Position numbers and translations under genes: made by a program. The notes under the pieces are model-generated. The model did not search any database, was not told the origin of the DNA, and saw only the letters and a program-made list of their open reading frames with translations. 64,000 nucleotides of DNA from Winogradskyella sp. PG-2 (GTDB lineage Bacteria; Bacteroidota; Bacteroidia; Flavobacteriales; Flavobacteriaceae): assembly GCF_000828715.1 (NCBI RefSeq), contig NZ_AP014583.1:356501-420500 (forward strand), read 5' to 3'. Below are positions 8,270-18,497 of this stretch, one piece after another (the stretch's first letter is position 1; every line of letters starts with the position of its first letter).

Positions 8270-8377
8270 TTAACAACTACAATTTGTACATGTACAGTTT
8301 TCACAATTACAATCAGTACATTTTCCGTCATTGCATGGATCGCAATTACATACGCATTCATTTATATTTTTCATCAT
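8270..8377 (-). CDS. Metallothionein-like cysteine-rich mini-protein
   Basis: A 35-codon frame on the minus strand with two possible starts (ATG at 8377 or 8374) and a TAA at 8270-8272. It encodes 11 cysteines in 35 residues, at positions 8, 10, 12, 15, 20, 23, 25, 28, 30, 33 and 35, arranged as CxC, CxxC and CxxCxC clusters (for example CTDCNCENCTCTNCSC). There are no aromatic residues or histidines. This pattern is that of a metallothionein, which buffers soft metal ions such as Zn, Cd or Cu(I). It lies between icmF (64 bases) and the sigma-factor gene (62 bases), all on the same strand. It matches no bacterial metallothionein family I can name. Confidence 0.7.
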   Translation of the reverse strand: MMKNINECVCNCDPCNDGKCTDCNCENCTCTNCSC

Positions 8378-8441
8378 ACAAAGTTTTATATTCATCTAAT
8401 AGACGATGATGTTATAAAAAAGATGCAAAAAAAATTAGAAA

Positions 8442-11400
8442 TTACATATTACGACGATACTGACCTCCTACTTCAAATAAAGCAGATGTGATTTGTCCAA
8501 GAGAACACACTTTACAAACTTCCATCAAAGCCTCAAATATATTTTCGTTATTTACCGCTTTGTTTTGCAAATCTTTTAATAATACACTTGTATCATTTGC
8601 ACTATGAAGGTTTTCTAAAATCTTAATTTGATACTGTTTTTCTGCTTCAGTGGCTCTAATAACTTCTTTAGGGATTACAGTTGGAGATCCTTTACTACTC
8701 AGAAACGTATTTACACCAATAATAGGAAACTGTCCATTGTGCTTTAAAGTTTCATAATACAAACTTTCTTCTTGTATTTTAGAGCGCTGATACATCGTTT
8801 CCATTGCTCCTAATACTCCACCTCGTTCAGTAATTCTATCGAACTCAGTAAGAACAGCTTCTTCAACCAAATCCGTTAACTCTTCTATTATAAATGAGCC
8901 TTGTATTGGATTTTCATTCTTGGCTAAACCTAATTCTTTATTGATGATTAACTGAATTGCCATCGCACGTCTCACAGACTCTTCCGTTGGTGTCGTAATA
9001 GCTTCATCGTAAGCATTGGTATGTAAAGAATTACAATTATCATAAATCGCATATAATGCTTGAAGCGTTGTACGGATATCATTAAAATCAATTTCTTGAG
9101 CATGTAAACTACGACCAGACGTTTGAATATGATATTTCAACATCTGCGCTCTAGAATTTGCACCATATTTATGTTTCATTGCTTTCGCCCATATTTTTCG
9201 AGCTACACGACCAATAACTGCATATTCTGGATCTATTCCATTTGAGAAGAAGAAAGACAAATTTGGTCCAAATTTGTTAATATCCATTCCTCTACTTAAA
9301 TAATATTCTACATAAGTAAATCCGTTTGATAAGGTTAATGCTAATTGTGTAATTGGATTTGCACCTGCTTCAGCAATATGATATCCAGAAATTGAAACTG
9401 AATAAAAGTTACGCACATTATTTTCTATAAAATATTCCTGTACGTCTCCCATTAAACGTAAAGCAAATTCAGTTGAAAATATACATGTGTTTTGTGCTTG
9501 ATCTTCTTTTAAAATATCTGCTTGAACTGTACCTCTAACCTGAGCGATAGTTCTAGTCTTAATATCTAAATACACTTCTGCAGGTAATACTTGATCGCCT
9601 GTTACACCAAGAAGCATTAATCCTAAACCATTATTCCCTTCAGGTAAATCACCATTATAGGTTGGTCGTTCTTTGCCTTTATAAAGTTTAGCAATCTTTG
9701 CTTCTACTTTACCTTCTAAGCTATTTTCTTTTATGTAAATCTCACATTGTTGATCAATCGCAGCATTCATAAAGAACCCTAACAACATTGGTGCTGGCCC
9801 ATTAATTGTCATACTAACCGACGTCATAACATTTGCTAAATCAAAACCAGAGTAGAGTTTTTTAGCATCATCTAAACAGCAAATAGAAACACCTGCATTA
9901 CCAATTTTACCGTAAATATCAGGTCTTAAATCTGGATCATTTCCATAAAGTGTCACACTATCAAAAGCAGTAGACAAACGTTTTGCTGGTAAACCCATAC
10001 TCACGTAATGAAACCTTTTGTTTGTTCGTTCTGGCCCACCTTCACCTGCAAACATACGTGCAGGATCCTCACCTGTTCTTTTAAAAGGATATAATCCTGA
10101 TGTATAAGGAAATTCACCTGGTACATTTTCTTGTAAACACCATTTTAATATATCTCCCCAAGCTTGGTACTTTGGTAAAGCTACTTTTGGAATTTGAGTA
10201 TGAGATAAAGACTCAGTATGTGTTTCTATTTTTATTTCTTTATCTCTTACTTTGAAAGCGTAAATTGGGTCTTTGTATTTGTTCACTTTTTCATCCCATC
10301 CTGTAATTATTTCCCAATTATATGGATCTAAATTTAGTTTTACACGGTCGAATTCACCAACTAACAACTTAATAAAGTCTTTATTACTATTAGATTCAAT
10401 AGATTCAGAAGCAATACCAGCTTTGTCTAATTCTGGTTTAATTTCTAGAACTGATTCTATGGTTTTATATATTCCATATAGTTTCTGAGCGACGTCCGTT
10501 TGCTCAATAGCCTTTTTATCATAAGCACGATTATTCTCTGCAATTTCAGATAAGTAACGTGTTCTACTTGGCGGGATAACAAAAATCTTTTCACTCATTT
10601 CATCAGAAATATGAAAAGTAGATTTTAAATCTGAATCTGCTTTCTCAACCAATTTATCCATAATGGCTTTGTAAAGCGTATTCATTCCTGGATCATTAAA
10701 TTGCGAAGCTATTGTGCCATAAACTGGTAACTCATCTTGAGGAATATCCCAAAGATTATTATTACGCATATATTGTTTCTTTACATCTCTTAGAGCATCT
10801 AAAGAACCTCGTTTATCAAACTTATTTATCGCAACTAAATCTGCAAAGTCTAGCATATCGATTTTTTCCAACTGCGTAGCAGCACCAAATTCTGGTGTCA
10901 TGACATATAGAGCAACATCGCTATGCTCCATAATCTCTGTATCAGATTGACCAATTCCAGAAGTTTCTAAAATAATTAAATCGTACTCAGCAGCTTTTAA
11001 AACCTCAATGGCTTCATTTACATATTTAGACAATGCTAAGTTAGATTGACGTGTCGCCAAACTACGCATATATACTCTTGGTGAGTTGATTGCATTCATT
11101 CGGATACGATCTCCTAATAATGCTCCACCAGTTTTTCGTTTAGATGGATCTACAGAAATTAAACCGATTGTTTTCTCAGGAAAGTCAATAAGGAAACGCC
11201 TCACTAATTCATCTACCAATGATGACTTACCTGCTCCACCTGTTCCTGTAATTCCAAGAACTGGAGTTTTAGATGTTTTATTCTTATTATGAATAGCTTC
11301 TAAAGCCTCTTTGGCAACTTCCGGAAAATTCTCAGCAGCAGAAATAACTCTCGCTATTGCTTTTGAGTTCTTTTCGTGTAATACTTTTGCTTCACCATTT

Positions 11401-11852
11401 AAAGCATCTCCAATAGCAAAATCGGATTGTTGCACTAAATCATTAATCATGCCCTGAAGACCAAGCTCTCTTCCATCATCTGGAGAGTAGATTCTGGTAA
11501 TACCATAATCCATTAAATCTTTAATTTCTTCAGGAAGAATTACCCCTCCACCACCACCAAAGATTTTAATATGTTCAGCACCTTTTTCTTTTAACAAGTC
11601 ATACATGTATTTAAAATACTCATTATGACCACCTTGATAAGAAGTCATTGCGATAGCATTTGCATCTTCTTGGATTGCGGTATTAACTACTTCTTCTACA
11701 CTTCTGTCATGACCTAAGTGAATCACCTCTACTCCAGTGGATTGAATTATACGACGCATTATATTTATAGCAGCATCGTGACCATCAAAGAGTGATGCAG
11801 CAGTTACTATTCGTACTTTATATTTTGGCTTATATGGTGCAACTTGTTCCAT
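8442..11852 (-). CDS. icmF: Fused coenzyme-B12 acyl-CoA mutase (isobutyryl-CoA mutase type, IcmF)
   Basis: An 1136-residue protein from the ATG at 11852. A TTG start 10 codons earlier is unlikely because it lies inside the -7 box. Domains in order: B12-binding domain (residues about 10-140, with the FDGHDAA ligand motif and an FGGGGG turn), a MeaB-like G-protein chaperone (about 195-410, Walker A GTGGAGKS at 203-210), and a large mutase domain (about 560-1130). This order is that of IcmF, which isomerises isobutyryl-CoA and n-butyryl-CoA in the cytoplasm. The substrate loop reads [10 protein letters not shown], with F where methylmalonyl-CoA mutase has Y, which favours IcmF. Annotation pipelines often call it methylmalonyl-CoA mutase. 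Confidence 0.9.
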   Translation of the reverse strand: MEQVAPYKPKYKVRIVTAASLFDGHDAAINIMRRIIQSTGVEVIHLGHDRSVEEVVNTAIQEDANAIAMTSYQGGHNEYFKYMYDLLKEKGAEHIKIFGGGGGVILPEEIKDLMDYGITRIYSPDDGRELGLQGMINDLVQQSDFAIGDALNGEAKVLHEKNSKAIARVISAAENFPEVAKEALEAIHNKNKTSKTPVLGITGTGGAGKSSLVDELVRRFLIDFPEKTIGLISVDPSKRKTGGALLGDRIRMNAINSPRVYMRSLATRQSNLALSKYVNEAIEVLKAAEYDLIILETSGIGQSDTEIMEHSDVALYVMTPEFGAATQLEKIDMLDFADLVAINKFDKRGSLDALRDVKKQYMRNNNLWDIPQDELPVYGTIASQFNDPGMNTLYKAIMDKLVEKADSDLKSTFHISDEMSEKIFVIPPSRTRYLSEIAENNRAYDKKAIEQTDVAQKLYGIYKTIESVLEIKPELDKAGIASESIESNSNKDFIKLLVGEFDRVKLNLDPYNWEIITGWDEKVNKYKDPIYAFKVRDKEIKIETHTESLSHTQIPKVALPKYQAWGDILKWCLQENVPGEFPYTSGLYPFKRTGEDPARMFAGEGGPERTNKRFHYVSMGLPAKRLSTAFDSVTLYGNDPDLRPDIYGKIGNAGVSICCLDDAKKLYSGFDLANVMTSVSMTINGPAPMLLGFFMNAAIDQQCEIYIKENSLEGKVEAKIAKLYKGKERPTYNGDLPEGNNGLGLMLLGVTGDQVLPAEVYLDIKTRTIAQVRGTVQADILKEDQAQNTCIFSTEFALRLMGDVQEYFIENNVRNFYSVSISGYHIAEAGANPITQLALTLSNGFTYVEYYLSRGMDINKFGPNLSFFFSNGIDPEYAVIGRVARKIWAKAMKHKYGANSRAQMLKYHIQTSGRSLHAQEIDFNDIRTTLQALYAIYDNCNSLHTNAYDEAITTPTEESVRRAMAIQLIINKELGLAKNENPIQGSFIIEELTDLVEEAVLTEFDRITERGGVLGAMETMYQRSKIQEESLYYETLKHNGQFPIIGVNTFLSSKGSPTVIPKEVIRATEAEKQYQIKILENLHSANDTSVLLKDLQNKAVNNENIFEALMEVCKVCSLGQITSALFEVGGQYRRNM

Positions 11853-11879
11853 TCGTAAAAATCTTGCTTTATAGAGCTG

Positions 11880-11887
11880 CAAATTTA
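11880..11887 (-). promoter_or_regulatory. Bacteroidota -7 box for icmF
   Basis: The minus strand reads TAAATTTG, a perfect TAnnTTTG match, ending 27 bases before the ATG at 11852. This supports that ATG over the upstream TTG. Confidence 0.5.
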
Positions 11888-11996
11888 CGGAATATTCAAA
11901 AAAATTAAGCAGAATTTGCTAATTATCTAAAACTAGACTTAAGGTATGATGCTATGCTATTTTGACTAAATTTACTGGCTCATTTATCCCAATACT

Positions 11997-12851
11997 ATGA
12001 ATAAAATTACATTATTAATTCACTGTAAAGATCAACCAAACATTATTGCTACAGTTACTAATTTTATGGCAAATAATAATGGTAATATTGTTTACATAGA
12101 TCAACATGTTGATAGAGAACAAGATATATTCTTTATGCGTTTGGAATGTGAATTTAAGTCAAGCCTTTTTTCAATTGAAGACTTTAAAATTTTGTTTAGT
12201 GAAACCTTAGTTGAAAAATTCAAACTTAAATGGCGTATGTATGCTGCAGATAAAAAGCCACGAATGGCATTGTTTGTTTCTAAATATGACCACTGTTTAT
12301 ATGATATTTTAGGTCGTTATAATTCTGGTGAACTATTTCTTGAAATTCCTTTTATACTCAGTAATCATTTAGACCTAAAACCTATTGCTGATAATTTTAA
12401 AATTCCTTTTTACCATGTACCAGTAACAAAGGATACCAAACAGAAAGCAGAACAAAAACAATTTGAACTATTAGAACACCATAATGTAGACTTTGTTGTT
12501 CTTGCACGCTATATGCAAATTATCTCTAGGTTGTTGATCGATAAATATCCAAACAAAATTATAAACATACATCATTCCTTCTTACCTGCTTTTGTTGGTG
12601 CTAAACCCTATCATTCTGCCTTTAAAAGAGGTGTGAAAATTATTGGAGCAACAAGTCATTATATAACAGAAGAACTAGACGCTGGACCAATTATTGAACA
12701 AGATGTAGCACACGTAACTCATTCTTATTCCATTAAGGATTTAATCGCTAAGGGAAGAGATTTAGAAAAAATTGTTTTATCCAATGCAATTAAACTTCAT
12801 GCCAATAGAAAAGTCATGGTATACAATAATAAGACTGTAATATTTTCTTGA
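11997..12851 (+). CDS. purU: Formyltetrahydrofolate deformylase
   Basis: A 284-residue protein, the normal length for PurU. Residues 1-80 form an ACT domain. Residues about 88-284 form the formyltransferase fold, with catalytic N190, H192 and D228 in NIHHSFLPAF and EELDAGPI. PurU hydrolyses 10-formyl-THF to formate and THF and so balances one-carbon units with purine synthesis. It stands alone, divergent from icmF and convergent with the PqqB-like gene. Confidence 0.95.
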   Translation: MNKITLLIHCKDQPNIIATVTNFMANNNGNIVYIDQHVDREQDIFFMRLECEFKSSLFSIEDFKILFSETLVEKFKLKWRMYAADKKPRMALFVSKYDHCLYDILGRYNSGELFLEIPFILSNHLDLKPIADNFKIPFYHVPVTKDTKQKAEQKQFELLEHHNVDFVVLARYMQIISRLLIDKYPNKIINIHHSFLPAFVGAKPYHSAFKRGVKIIGATSHYITEELDAGPIIEQDVAHVTHSYSIKDLIAKGRDLEKIVLSNAIKLHANRKVMVYNNKTVIFS

Positions 12852-12895
12852 TTTATTTTAATTTTAGAATACTTTATAAGCCATAATAACTTATA

Positions 12896-13843
12896 TCATA
12901 AATCAAAATTGTCACCTTCTTTAGCAAAACGAAATCCAAGATTCTGAATACTGTCTTTTAAATGATGTTTTTCTTGTAGAGTTGGGTTTGTATGATTAAA
13001 ATGAATGAAATGTATTTTATTCTTCGTTTCTAGAGTTTCATTTTCAAATAATGTCGTTGTTTCCGTTGTAAAAGGATGTGGTATTTTACTCATATCTCTA
13101 TCTAACTCTCCATCCCTAAAAAACGATGCATCTACAAAGGCATAATCTACTTTTTTAACTTCTTCTATAATATTTCGATTCCATTTCTGCCATTTATCAA
13201 TATCCGGAATAAATAGTGCCTTTTTATTTTTACCTTCTATTTTATAACCTACAGTTTCAGAATACTCATCGCGATGAGGTACTAACATTGGAGTTACTTT
13301 GAGTGCTTTATTAATACGCAATGTTGAATCATTTTTTAAAGGCTTCAACTCTATATTATTTAATTGAACTAATTGACTCCAAGGCCCATTAGTCTCTATG
13401 AATGTTTTCATTTTTGGCATTGCATAAACCGGAATAGCGTTTCCACCTAAAGCTTCTCTTCCAAAATTCATTAAACCAGTGTAATGACCAATATGAGCAT
13501 GTGTTAAAAACACTCCATCAATTACTTTTTGATTGTCTAAATGTTGCTCCTTTAAAATTTGAGTTTGTTCACATATATCTGGAGTTGCATCGAACAGCCA
13601 TTTTTGCTTAGTCTTTATATCAACAAGGCCTATACAAGAAATTAGTTTCTTTTTTTCAGTTCCTTCGTAATAGGCATTGCAACACTGTTTTTCACAATTA
13701 ATTTGAGGATATCCAGCGTCTTGAGCTGTTCCCAAAATTGTGATATACTGATTAAACTGTTTTTGTTTTGCTTTTGGTTTAGAGGTATCACAACCATATA
13801 CACAGAGAGCTATTATTAGGCATAGTATTTGAACAGTTTTCAT
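12896..13843 (-). CDS. PqqB-like metallo-beta-lactamase fold lipoprotein
   Basis: A 315-residue protein with a lipoprotein signal (MKTVQILCLIIALCVYGC). The opening of the mature domain, ILGTAQDAGYPQINC, resembles PqqB, including a cysteine cluster (CEKQCC). The MBL metal motif is present as THAHIGHYTG, and later metal-ligand positions are in PHRDEY and HFNHTNP. PQQ biosynthesis genes are absent and the protein is exported, so a role in PQQ synthesis is unlikely. I would call it an exported MBL hydrolase of unknown substrate. Confidence 0.8.
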   Translation of the reverse strand: MKTVQILCLIIALCVYGCDTSKPKAKQKQFNQYITILGTAQDAGYPQINCEKQCCNAYYEGTEKKKLISCIGLVDIKTKQKWLFDATPDICEQTQILKEQHLDNQKVIDGVFLTHAHIGHYTGLMNFGREALGGNAIPVYAMPKMKTFIETNGPWSQLVQLNNIELKPLKNDSTLRINKALKVTPMLVPHRDEYSETVGYKIEGKNKKALFIPDIDKWQKWNRNIIEEVKKVDYAFVDASFFRDGELDRDMSKIPHPFTTETTTLFENETLETKNKIHFIHFNHTNPTLQEKHHLKDSIQNLGFRFAKEGDNFDL

Positions 13844-13853
13844 TTGTATAAAT

Positions 13854-13861
13854 TATCTTTG
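13854..13861 (+). promoter_or_regulatory. Bacteroidota -7 box for the DUF4197 gene
   Basis: TATCTTTG matches TAnnTTTG, 23 bases before the ATG at 13885. A TTTG lies 22 bases upstream of it (13828-13831), slightly far for a -33 element. Confidence 0.45.
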
Positions 13862-13884
13862 TTAAAGATATAAAACCCAAAGTC

Positions 13885-14592
13885 ATGATTAAAAGAATTT
13901 TTGCTCTACTTATCATTTTAAACTTAACGGCATGTGCAGAATTGCAGCAGGTTATAGATTCTTTGCCGCAAGCTGGTGGTGTCCTTAGTAATACTGATAT
14001 TGCTTCTGGACTAAGACAAGCCTTAGATCTGGGTATTGACAAGCAAGTAACTAAATTAACACAAACTGATGGTTTTTTTAAAAATGAATTAGTTAAAATA
14101 TTATTGCCAGAAGAATTACAAAAAGTAGATAATGCCTTGCGTAAAATAGGATTAAGCAGCTTAGCTGACGAAGGTTTAAAGGTTCTCAACCGAGCAGCCG
14201 AAGATGCTGTAAAAGAAGCTACTCCAATTTTTGTGAATGCAGTAAAAGATATCACCTTTGATGATGCCAAAAATATACTACTTGGAGAAGAAAACGCTGC
14301 AACGAGTTATTTAACTACAAAAACACAAACCGAATTATATAACAAGTTTAAACCTGTAATTGATAATTCTTTTAGTAAAGTTGGTGCAGATCAAATTTGG
14401 GCTAATCTTATAACAAAGTATAATAACCTACCCTTAACTAACAATGTTAATCCCGATTTAACGGATTACGTGACTGGCGAAGCTCTTAAAGGAGTTTACA
14501 CTATGATAGCAGTTGAGGAAAAGGAGATTAGGAGCAAAGTATCGTCTCGTACCACAGATTTATTGAAGAAGGTGTTTGCATTACAGGATTGA
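13885..14592 (+). CDS. DUF4197 family lipoprotein
   Basis: A 235-residue exported lipoprotein (MIKRIFALLIILNLTAC). The body is a helical DUF4197 domain, recognised by DIASGLRQALDLGIDKQV near the start and the C-terminal DYVTGEALKGVYTMIAVEE. The function of the family is unknown; it is widespread in Bacteroidota and Proteobacteria. It has its own promoter and a terminator about 130 bases downstream. Confidence 0.85.
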   Translation: MIKRIFALLIILNLTACAELQQVIDSLPQAGGVLSNTDIASGLRQALDLGIDKQVTKLTQTDGFFKNELVKILLPEELQKVDNALRKIGLSSLADEGLKVLNRAAEDAVKEATPIFVNAVKDITFDDAKNILLGEENAATSYLTTKTQTELYNKFKPVIDNSFSKVGADQIWANLITKYNNLPLTNNVNPDLTDYVTGEALKGVYTMIAVEEKEIRSKVSSRTTDLLKKVFALQD

Positions 14593-14723
14593 TCTGATAA
14601 GAGTCTAGAACATTTAATGATATACTAATGTTAGCGTAACATATAGATCAGATAAAGGCTGCATCTTTGTAACATATAAGATTATTGAGATAAGTCTTAG
14701 AACAGATTAGATAGTTAGTTAAT

Positions 14724-14756
14724 AAGTCGATATTTTAGTTAGGTATCGACTTTTTT
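14724..14756 (+). terminator. Terminator downstream of the DUF4197 gene
   Basis: A perfect 9-bp stem (AAGTCGATA / TATCGACTT) with an 11-base loop is followed by T residues. It overlaps the stop codon of the convergent metal-receptor gene. The 130 bases before it contain short imperfect repeats (for example GATAAGAGTCTAGAACA at about 14597 and GATAAGTCTTAGAACA at about 14692) and no reading frame I can support. Confidence 0.65.
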
Positions 14757-15537
14757 ATGATTTAAGAGTTTCAAAATAACTGAAAGACTTTTGCAATCGA
14801 CTACCATACCAAGAAAACAGTTCCCCATCTACTATTTTAATTGTCTTTTCTGGAAAGTGTGATTTTAATTCTAAAATATGTTTTTCTTTAAAAGGGAATG
14901 GCTCACTAGATAAAAAAATGACAGCTGCTTCCTTTAATTGAACATTTGTTATATCGATTTCTGGATAACGTTTTTCTTTCTGAAAAACATTTTCAAACCC
15001 AGCTTCAATAATCATCGTATCTATAAACGTATCTGATGCTGCAACCATCCATGGGCTTTTCCAAATGAAATAAGCAACCTTTGACTTTAGCTGCTGCCTT
15101 ATTTTATTTTGAAATTCTTCGCGCTCATTTTGAATATTGGAAATAATACTTGATGCTTTATCTTCAACTTTAAAAATCTCTCCATACATCTTAATAAGTT
15201 CAAAACTATCTTCGAGATTATAGATATCGCTGATATGAACTGGAGCAACTCCGTCTAAGGATTCAATAATAAGTTTTGTGTTTTCCTCTTTGTTACAGAG
15301 AATAATATCTGGTTGAAGTGCTTTTATTTTTTCAATATTGATTTGCTTTGTTCCACCTATAACTGCTTTAGACATTCTAAGATGTTTTGGATGGATGCAG
15401 AATTTCGTTACACCAACTATTGAAGCTTCTAATCCTAAATCAACAAGCAATTCTGTTTGTGATGGCACTAATGAGACGATTCGCTTTGGAATCTCTTTTA
15501 GTTTAAGAATTCTATTGAGTTGATCAGTAAATTTCAT
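14755..15537 (-). CDS. Helical-backbone metal receptor (BtuF-like binding-protein fold, cytoplasmic)
   Basis: A 260-residue protein from the ATG at 15537; an ATG 7 codons upstream is the alternative. The TroA/BtuF-like fold is seen from KRIVSLVPSQTELLVDLGL (residues about 18-36) and the second-lobe segment ILCNKEEN. There is no signal peptide or lipobox, so it is not a classical ABC binding protein. Such cytoplasmic relatives are common in Flavobacteriia. No ABC permease or ATPase genes are nearby. It lies 36 bases after pyrF on the same strand and may be co-transcribed. Confidence 0.78.
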   Translation of the reverse strand: MKFTDQLNRILKLKEIPKRIVSLVPSQTELLVDLGLEASIVGVTKFCIHPKHLRMSKAVIGGTKQINIEKIKALQPDIILCNKEENTKLIIESLDGVAPVHISDIYNLEDSFELIKMYGEIFKVEDKASSIISNIQNEREEFQNKIRQQLKSKVAYFIWKSPWMVAASDTFIDTMIIEAGFENVFQKEKRYPEIDITNVQLKEAAVIFLSSEPFPFKEKHILELKSHFPEKTIKIVDGELFSWYGSRLQKSFSYFETLKS

Positions 15538-15572
15538 ATAATTAAGATACTGAATCAAATTCAGTAGGGAAA

Positions 15573-16388
15573 TTATTTAGATAGTATCTCATCCATTTGC
15601 ATTTGTAACTCTCTAGCATTTTTAGCAGCAGCTTGTGCAAAATCATCTTCTTGGGATGCGTAAATGATTCCACGAGACGAATTTATCAATAAGCCTACTG
15701 AATCATTCATTCCGTATTTACAGACCTCGTGAAGATTACCTCCTTGTGCACCAACTCCAGGAACAAGTAAAAAACTATTTGGAATAATTTTACGAATATC
15801 CCCTAAGAACTCAGCTTTAGTCGCACCAACCACATACATTAAATTCTCTGAATTCCTCCAAGATTTAGACGTTTCTAAAACCTGTTTATATAACTCTACT
15901 CCTTCTACATTTTTAGTCTGAAAATCAAATGCCCCTAGATTAGAAGTTAATGCTAAAAGAATAGTATGCTTATCTTCAAATGCCAAAAAAGGTTCTACAG
16001 AATCTTTACCCATATATGGTGCAACTGTTACACTATCAAATCCTAAATCATCGAAAAAAGCTTTAGCATACATGCTACTTGTATTACCAATATCTCCGCG
16101 TTTGGCATCTGCAATGGTATATATATCTGGATGGTTTTCATTGAGATAATTAATTGTTTTCTCAAGAGCTCTCCAGCCTTTTAAGCCATAAGCTTCATAA
16201 AACGCTGTATTTGGTTTGTATGCCACACAAAGGTGATGTGTTGCATCTATAATTGTTTTATTAAAAGCAAAAATAGGATCATCCTCTTCTAATAAGTGAC
16301 TTGGAATTTTATTTAAATCTACGTCTAATCCTATGCAGAGAAAAGACTTCTTCCTTTGGATTTGAGAAACTAGTTGTGTAGTTGTCAA
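15573..16388 (-). CDS. pyrF: Orotidine-5'-phosphate decarboxylase
   Basis: A 271-residue member of the longer (type 2) OMP decarboxylase group. The catalytic D-x-K-x-x-D motif is D94-A-K96-R-G-D99 in [14 protein letters not shown]. The phosphate-binding end is seen in [12 protein letters not shown] and [11 protein letters not shown]. It catalyses the last step of UMP synthesis. It starts 15 bases after the adenylate-kinase-like gene. Confidence 0.95.
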   Translation of the reverse strand: MTTTQLVSQIQRKKSFLCIGLDVDLNKIPSHLLEEDDPIFAFNKTIIDATHHLCVAYKPNTAFYEAYGLKGWRALEKTINYLNENHPDIYTIADAKRGDIGNTSSMYAKAFFDDLGFDSVTVAPYMGKDSVEPFLAFEDKHTILLALTSNLGAFDFQTKNVEGVELYKQVLETSKSWRNSENLMYVVGATKAEFLGDIRKIIPNSFLLVPGVGAQGGNLHEVCKYGMNDSVGLLINSSRGIIYASQEDDFAQAAAKNARELQMQMDEILSK

Positions 16389-16403
16389 TTTAAACTATTT
16401 TAA

Positions 16404-16973
16404 TTAATTGATAATTCGTGCTTTTATTTTATTGGTAATTTCTTCAACAGTTCCTAATCCATTAAAATCTTCAATCTTCAACATAGTCTTCATATAACTG
16501 ATTGCAGGTTTAGTTTCACTTTCAAATACTCGAATCCTTTTTAAATGAATTCTTTTATCTTTATCATCCTTTCTATCTGATGTTTCAGCTCTCTTCTCTG
16601 CTCGTTTTAGCAATTCAACTTGATTGACTTCTATATTAATTACCTTTCCAATTTTAAGGCTTCTTTCATTAACTAGTTCTAACAAATCATCAACTTGAGT
16701 AATAGTTCGAGGATATCCATCTAAAATAACCCCATTTTTATCAGAATTTTCGTCTAATATATTTGCAAAGAGATTTTTCATTATATGATCTGGTACTAAA
16801 TCACCTTTCTCTTCATATTTAGACATTATTATTCCAATATCAGTTTTATTTAATTTCTCTGCTCTACACCTATCACCTGTTGAAATGTGCTGATAATTTA
16901 AAACTTTTTTTAAATATTTGCATTGAGTTCCTTTCCCGCTATAAGGTGGGCCGGTTATAATTATTATTTCCAT
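16404..16973 (-). CDS. Adenylate kinase-like nucleoside monophosphate kinase
   Basis: A 189-residue P-loop kinase. Walker A is GPPYSGKGTQ (residues 8-17), the NMP-binding site includes HISTGDRCRAE, and ILDGYPRTITQ carries the conserved DGYPR. The lid region is replaced by a very charged helix (RAEKRAETSDRKDDKDKR), so it is a diverged paralogue rather than the main adk. A terminator lies only 8-33 bases upstream of its start, leaving no room for a promoter. It would need read-through from prfA. Confidence 0.78.
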   Translation of the reverse strand: MEIIIITGPPYSGKGTQCKYLKKVLNYQHISTGDRCRAEKLNKTDIGIIMSKYEEKGDLVPDHIMKNLFANILDENSDKNGVILDGYPRTITQVDDLLELVNERSLKIGKVINIEVNQVELLKRAEKRAETSDRKDDKDKRIHLKRIRVFESETKPAISYMKTMLKIEDFNGLGTVEEITNKIKARIIN

Positions 16974-16980
16974 CTATAAA

Positions 16981-17006
16981 TAAAAAAAGCCTCAAAACGA
17001 GGCTTC
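16981..17006 (-). terminator. Intrinsic terminator after prfA
   Basis: On the minus strand a perfect 7-bp stem (AAGCCTC / GAGGCTT) with a five-base loop runs straight into seven Ts. It ends 8 bases before the start codon of the adenylate-kinase-like gene. Confidence 0.8.
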
Positions 17007-17009
17007 AAT

Positions 17010-18086
17010 TTAAATTACATCATCGTTAGCTTTTAATAACTCTGTATTTTCAGCTAACATTAACTCGTCTATTATTTTTTGAATATCACCATTAATGATA
17101 TTTGATAAATCATAAAGTGTCAATCCTATTCTATGATCGGTTACACGTCCTTGAGGATAATTATACGTTCTAATCTTTGCACTTCTGTCACCAGAACTCA
17201 CCATACTTTTACGTTTTTCAGAATCTGCTGCTTGTTGCTTCGCCAATTCTAAATCATACAAACGTGAGCGTAATACCTTTAAGGCTTTCTCTAAATTTTT
17301 ATGAGAGGATTTTTGGTCTTGACAACTTACAATCATTCCTGTTGGCTCGTGATGCAATTTAATTGCAGAATATGTTGTATTCACAGACTGCCCTCCAGGA
17401 CCTGTTGATGTTGTACGTTCTATTCGTACTTCAGTCATGTCTAACTCATAATCAAATTCTTCTGCTTCTGGCAATACCATAACTGTTGCTGCACTTGTAT
17501 GCACTCGACCTTGAGTTTCCGTTTGTGGCACCCGTTGTACGCGGTGAACACCAGCCTCAAATTTTAAAGTTCCATAGACATCTTCACCAGACACCTCAAA
17601 AATCACTTCTTTAAAACCACCTGAGGTTCCATCACTTTGACTTACGACATCAACTTTCCAATTTTTATCACTGGAATATTTTGAATACATTCTAAATAAG
17701 TCGCCAGCAAAAATACTAGCTTCATCTCCTCCAGTACCAGCTCTTACCTCAACAACAACATTTTTAGCATCATCTGGATCTTTTGGAATTAATAGAAAGC
17801 GGATTTCTTCTTCTAACTTAGAAATAGTTTCTTTTGCTTCATCTAACTGCATTTTTGCCATTTCTACCATCTCGGCATCAGAACCATCAGCTATAATTTC
17901 ATCAGCTTCAGCTAAATTATCCATAGCTTCTTTATAAACAACGCCTTTATCTACAATAACTTTTAAATCTTTATATTCTTTCATCAGCTTCGTATAACGT
18001 TTCTGATCTGATATAATGTCTGGTTGTATAATAAGGTCATTAACCTCATCAAACCGTTGTTTAATTATTTGTAGTTTCTCTAACAT
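17010..18086 (-). CDS. prfA: Peptide chain release factor 1
   Basis: A 358-residue release factor. The GGQ peptidyl-hydrolysis motif is at residues 231-233 ([11 protein letters not shown]), and the RF1 stop-codon motif P-x-T is P187-Q-T189. RF1 ends translation at UAA and UAG. This matters for the window: UAG is read as stop here, which bears on the amber-split gene at 26501. The terminator follows directly. Confidence 0.97.
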   Translation of the reverse strand: MLEKLQIIKQRFDEVNDLIIQPDIISDQKRYTKLMKEYKDLKVIVDKGVVYKEAMDNLAEADEIIADGSDAEMVEMAKMQLDEAKETISKLEEEIRFLLIPKDPDDAKNVVVEVRAGTGGDEASIFAGDLFRMYSKYSSDKNWKVDVVSQSDGTSGGFKEVIFEVSGEDVYGTLKFEAGVHRVQRVPQTETQGRVHTSAATVMVLPEAEEFDYELDMTEVRIERTTSTGPGGQSVNTTYSAIKLHHEPTGMIVSCQDQKSSHKNLEKALKVLRSRLYDLELAKQQAADSEKRKSMVSSGDRSAKIRTYNYPQGRVTDHRIGLTLYDLSNIINGDIQKIIDELMLAENTELLKANDDVI

Positions 18087-18198
18087 CTCTCTTCAAAAAA
18101 TTGAATTTCAAAAATACGTTTTTTTATGGATTTTTATTGTTCATAAATTTCTTTTGGTTTTAGAAAATAATTTTTTCCATATTAACGTTATTGGTTAT

Positions 18199-18489
18199 AT
18201 GCGAAGGCAAGTTGCATCCATACTAAACTACTACAAGTCAATGGCATTATATTCCTTTATGGTAACCTTAACGGTTACTATAATTAACCCGGAATTGATT
18301 CTCGCCATTAGCACTAAGCTATTCTTGGTTTTTATTCTGTGGTTTATGATTAGCGACAGAAAATTAAGAAGACGCTTAAGATTCTATAAAATTAGTGGAG
18401 TCTCAAATTTAAAGTTCTTCAGTGTAATTTTTTTACTAGATGGATTTATTACATGTACTTTTATACACTTAATAAAAGGCTTCATTTAG
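18199..18489 (+). CDS. Small membrane protein, unknown function
   Basis: A 96-residue protein from the ATG at 18199. The same frame is open further upstream but that part is antisense to prfA and is not convincing. Two or three hydrophobic segments are visible (residues about 15-50 and 70-92), separated by a basic loop (SDRKLRRRLRFYK). It resembles small conserved membrane proteins of Flavobacteriia with no known role. Its stop is 8 bases from the convergent DUF3078 gene. Confidence 0.6.
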   Translation: MRRQVASILNYYKSMALYSFMVTLTVTIINPELILAISTKLFLVFILWFMISDRKLRRRLRFYKISGVSNLKFFSVIFLLDGFITCTFIHLIKGFI

Positions 18490-18497
18490 AAGGTTGT

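Noticed and set aside
8095..8409. 104-codon frame on the plus strand
   Set aside because: It is antisense to the metallothionein-like gene and the sigma-factor start, and its sequence is not protein-like.
11853..11996. Cobalamin riboswitch before icmF
   Set aside because: The region is short, AT-rich, holds a -7 box and shows no B12-box-like sequence.
12896..13843. PQQ biosynthesis protein PqqB
   Set aside because: No other pqq genes are present and the protein has a lipoprotein signal, so only the fold relationship is kept.
13788..14270. 160-codon frame on the minus strand
   Set aside because: It is a shadow of the DUF4197 lipoprotein gene, which has a signal peptide, a promoter and a family match.
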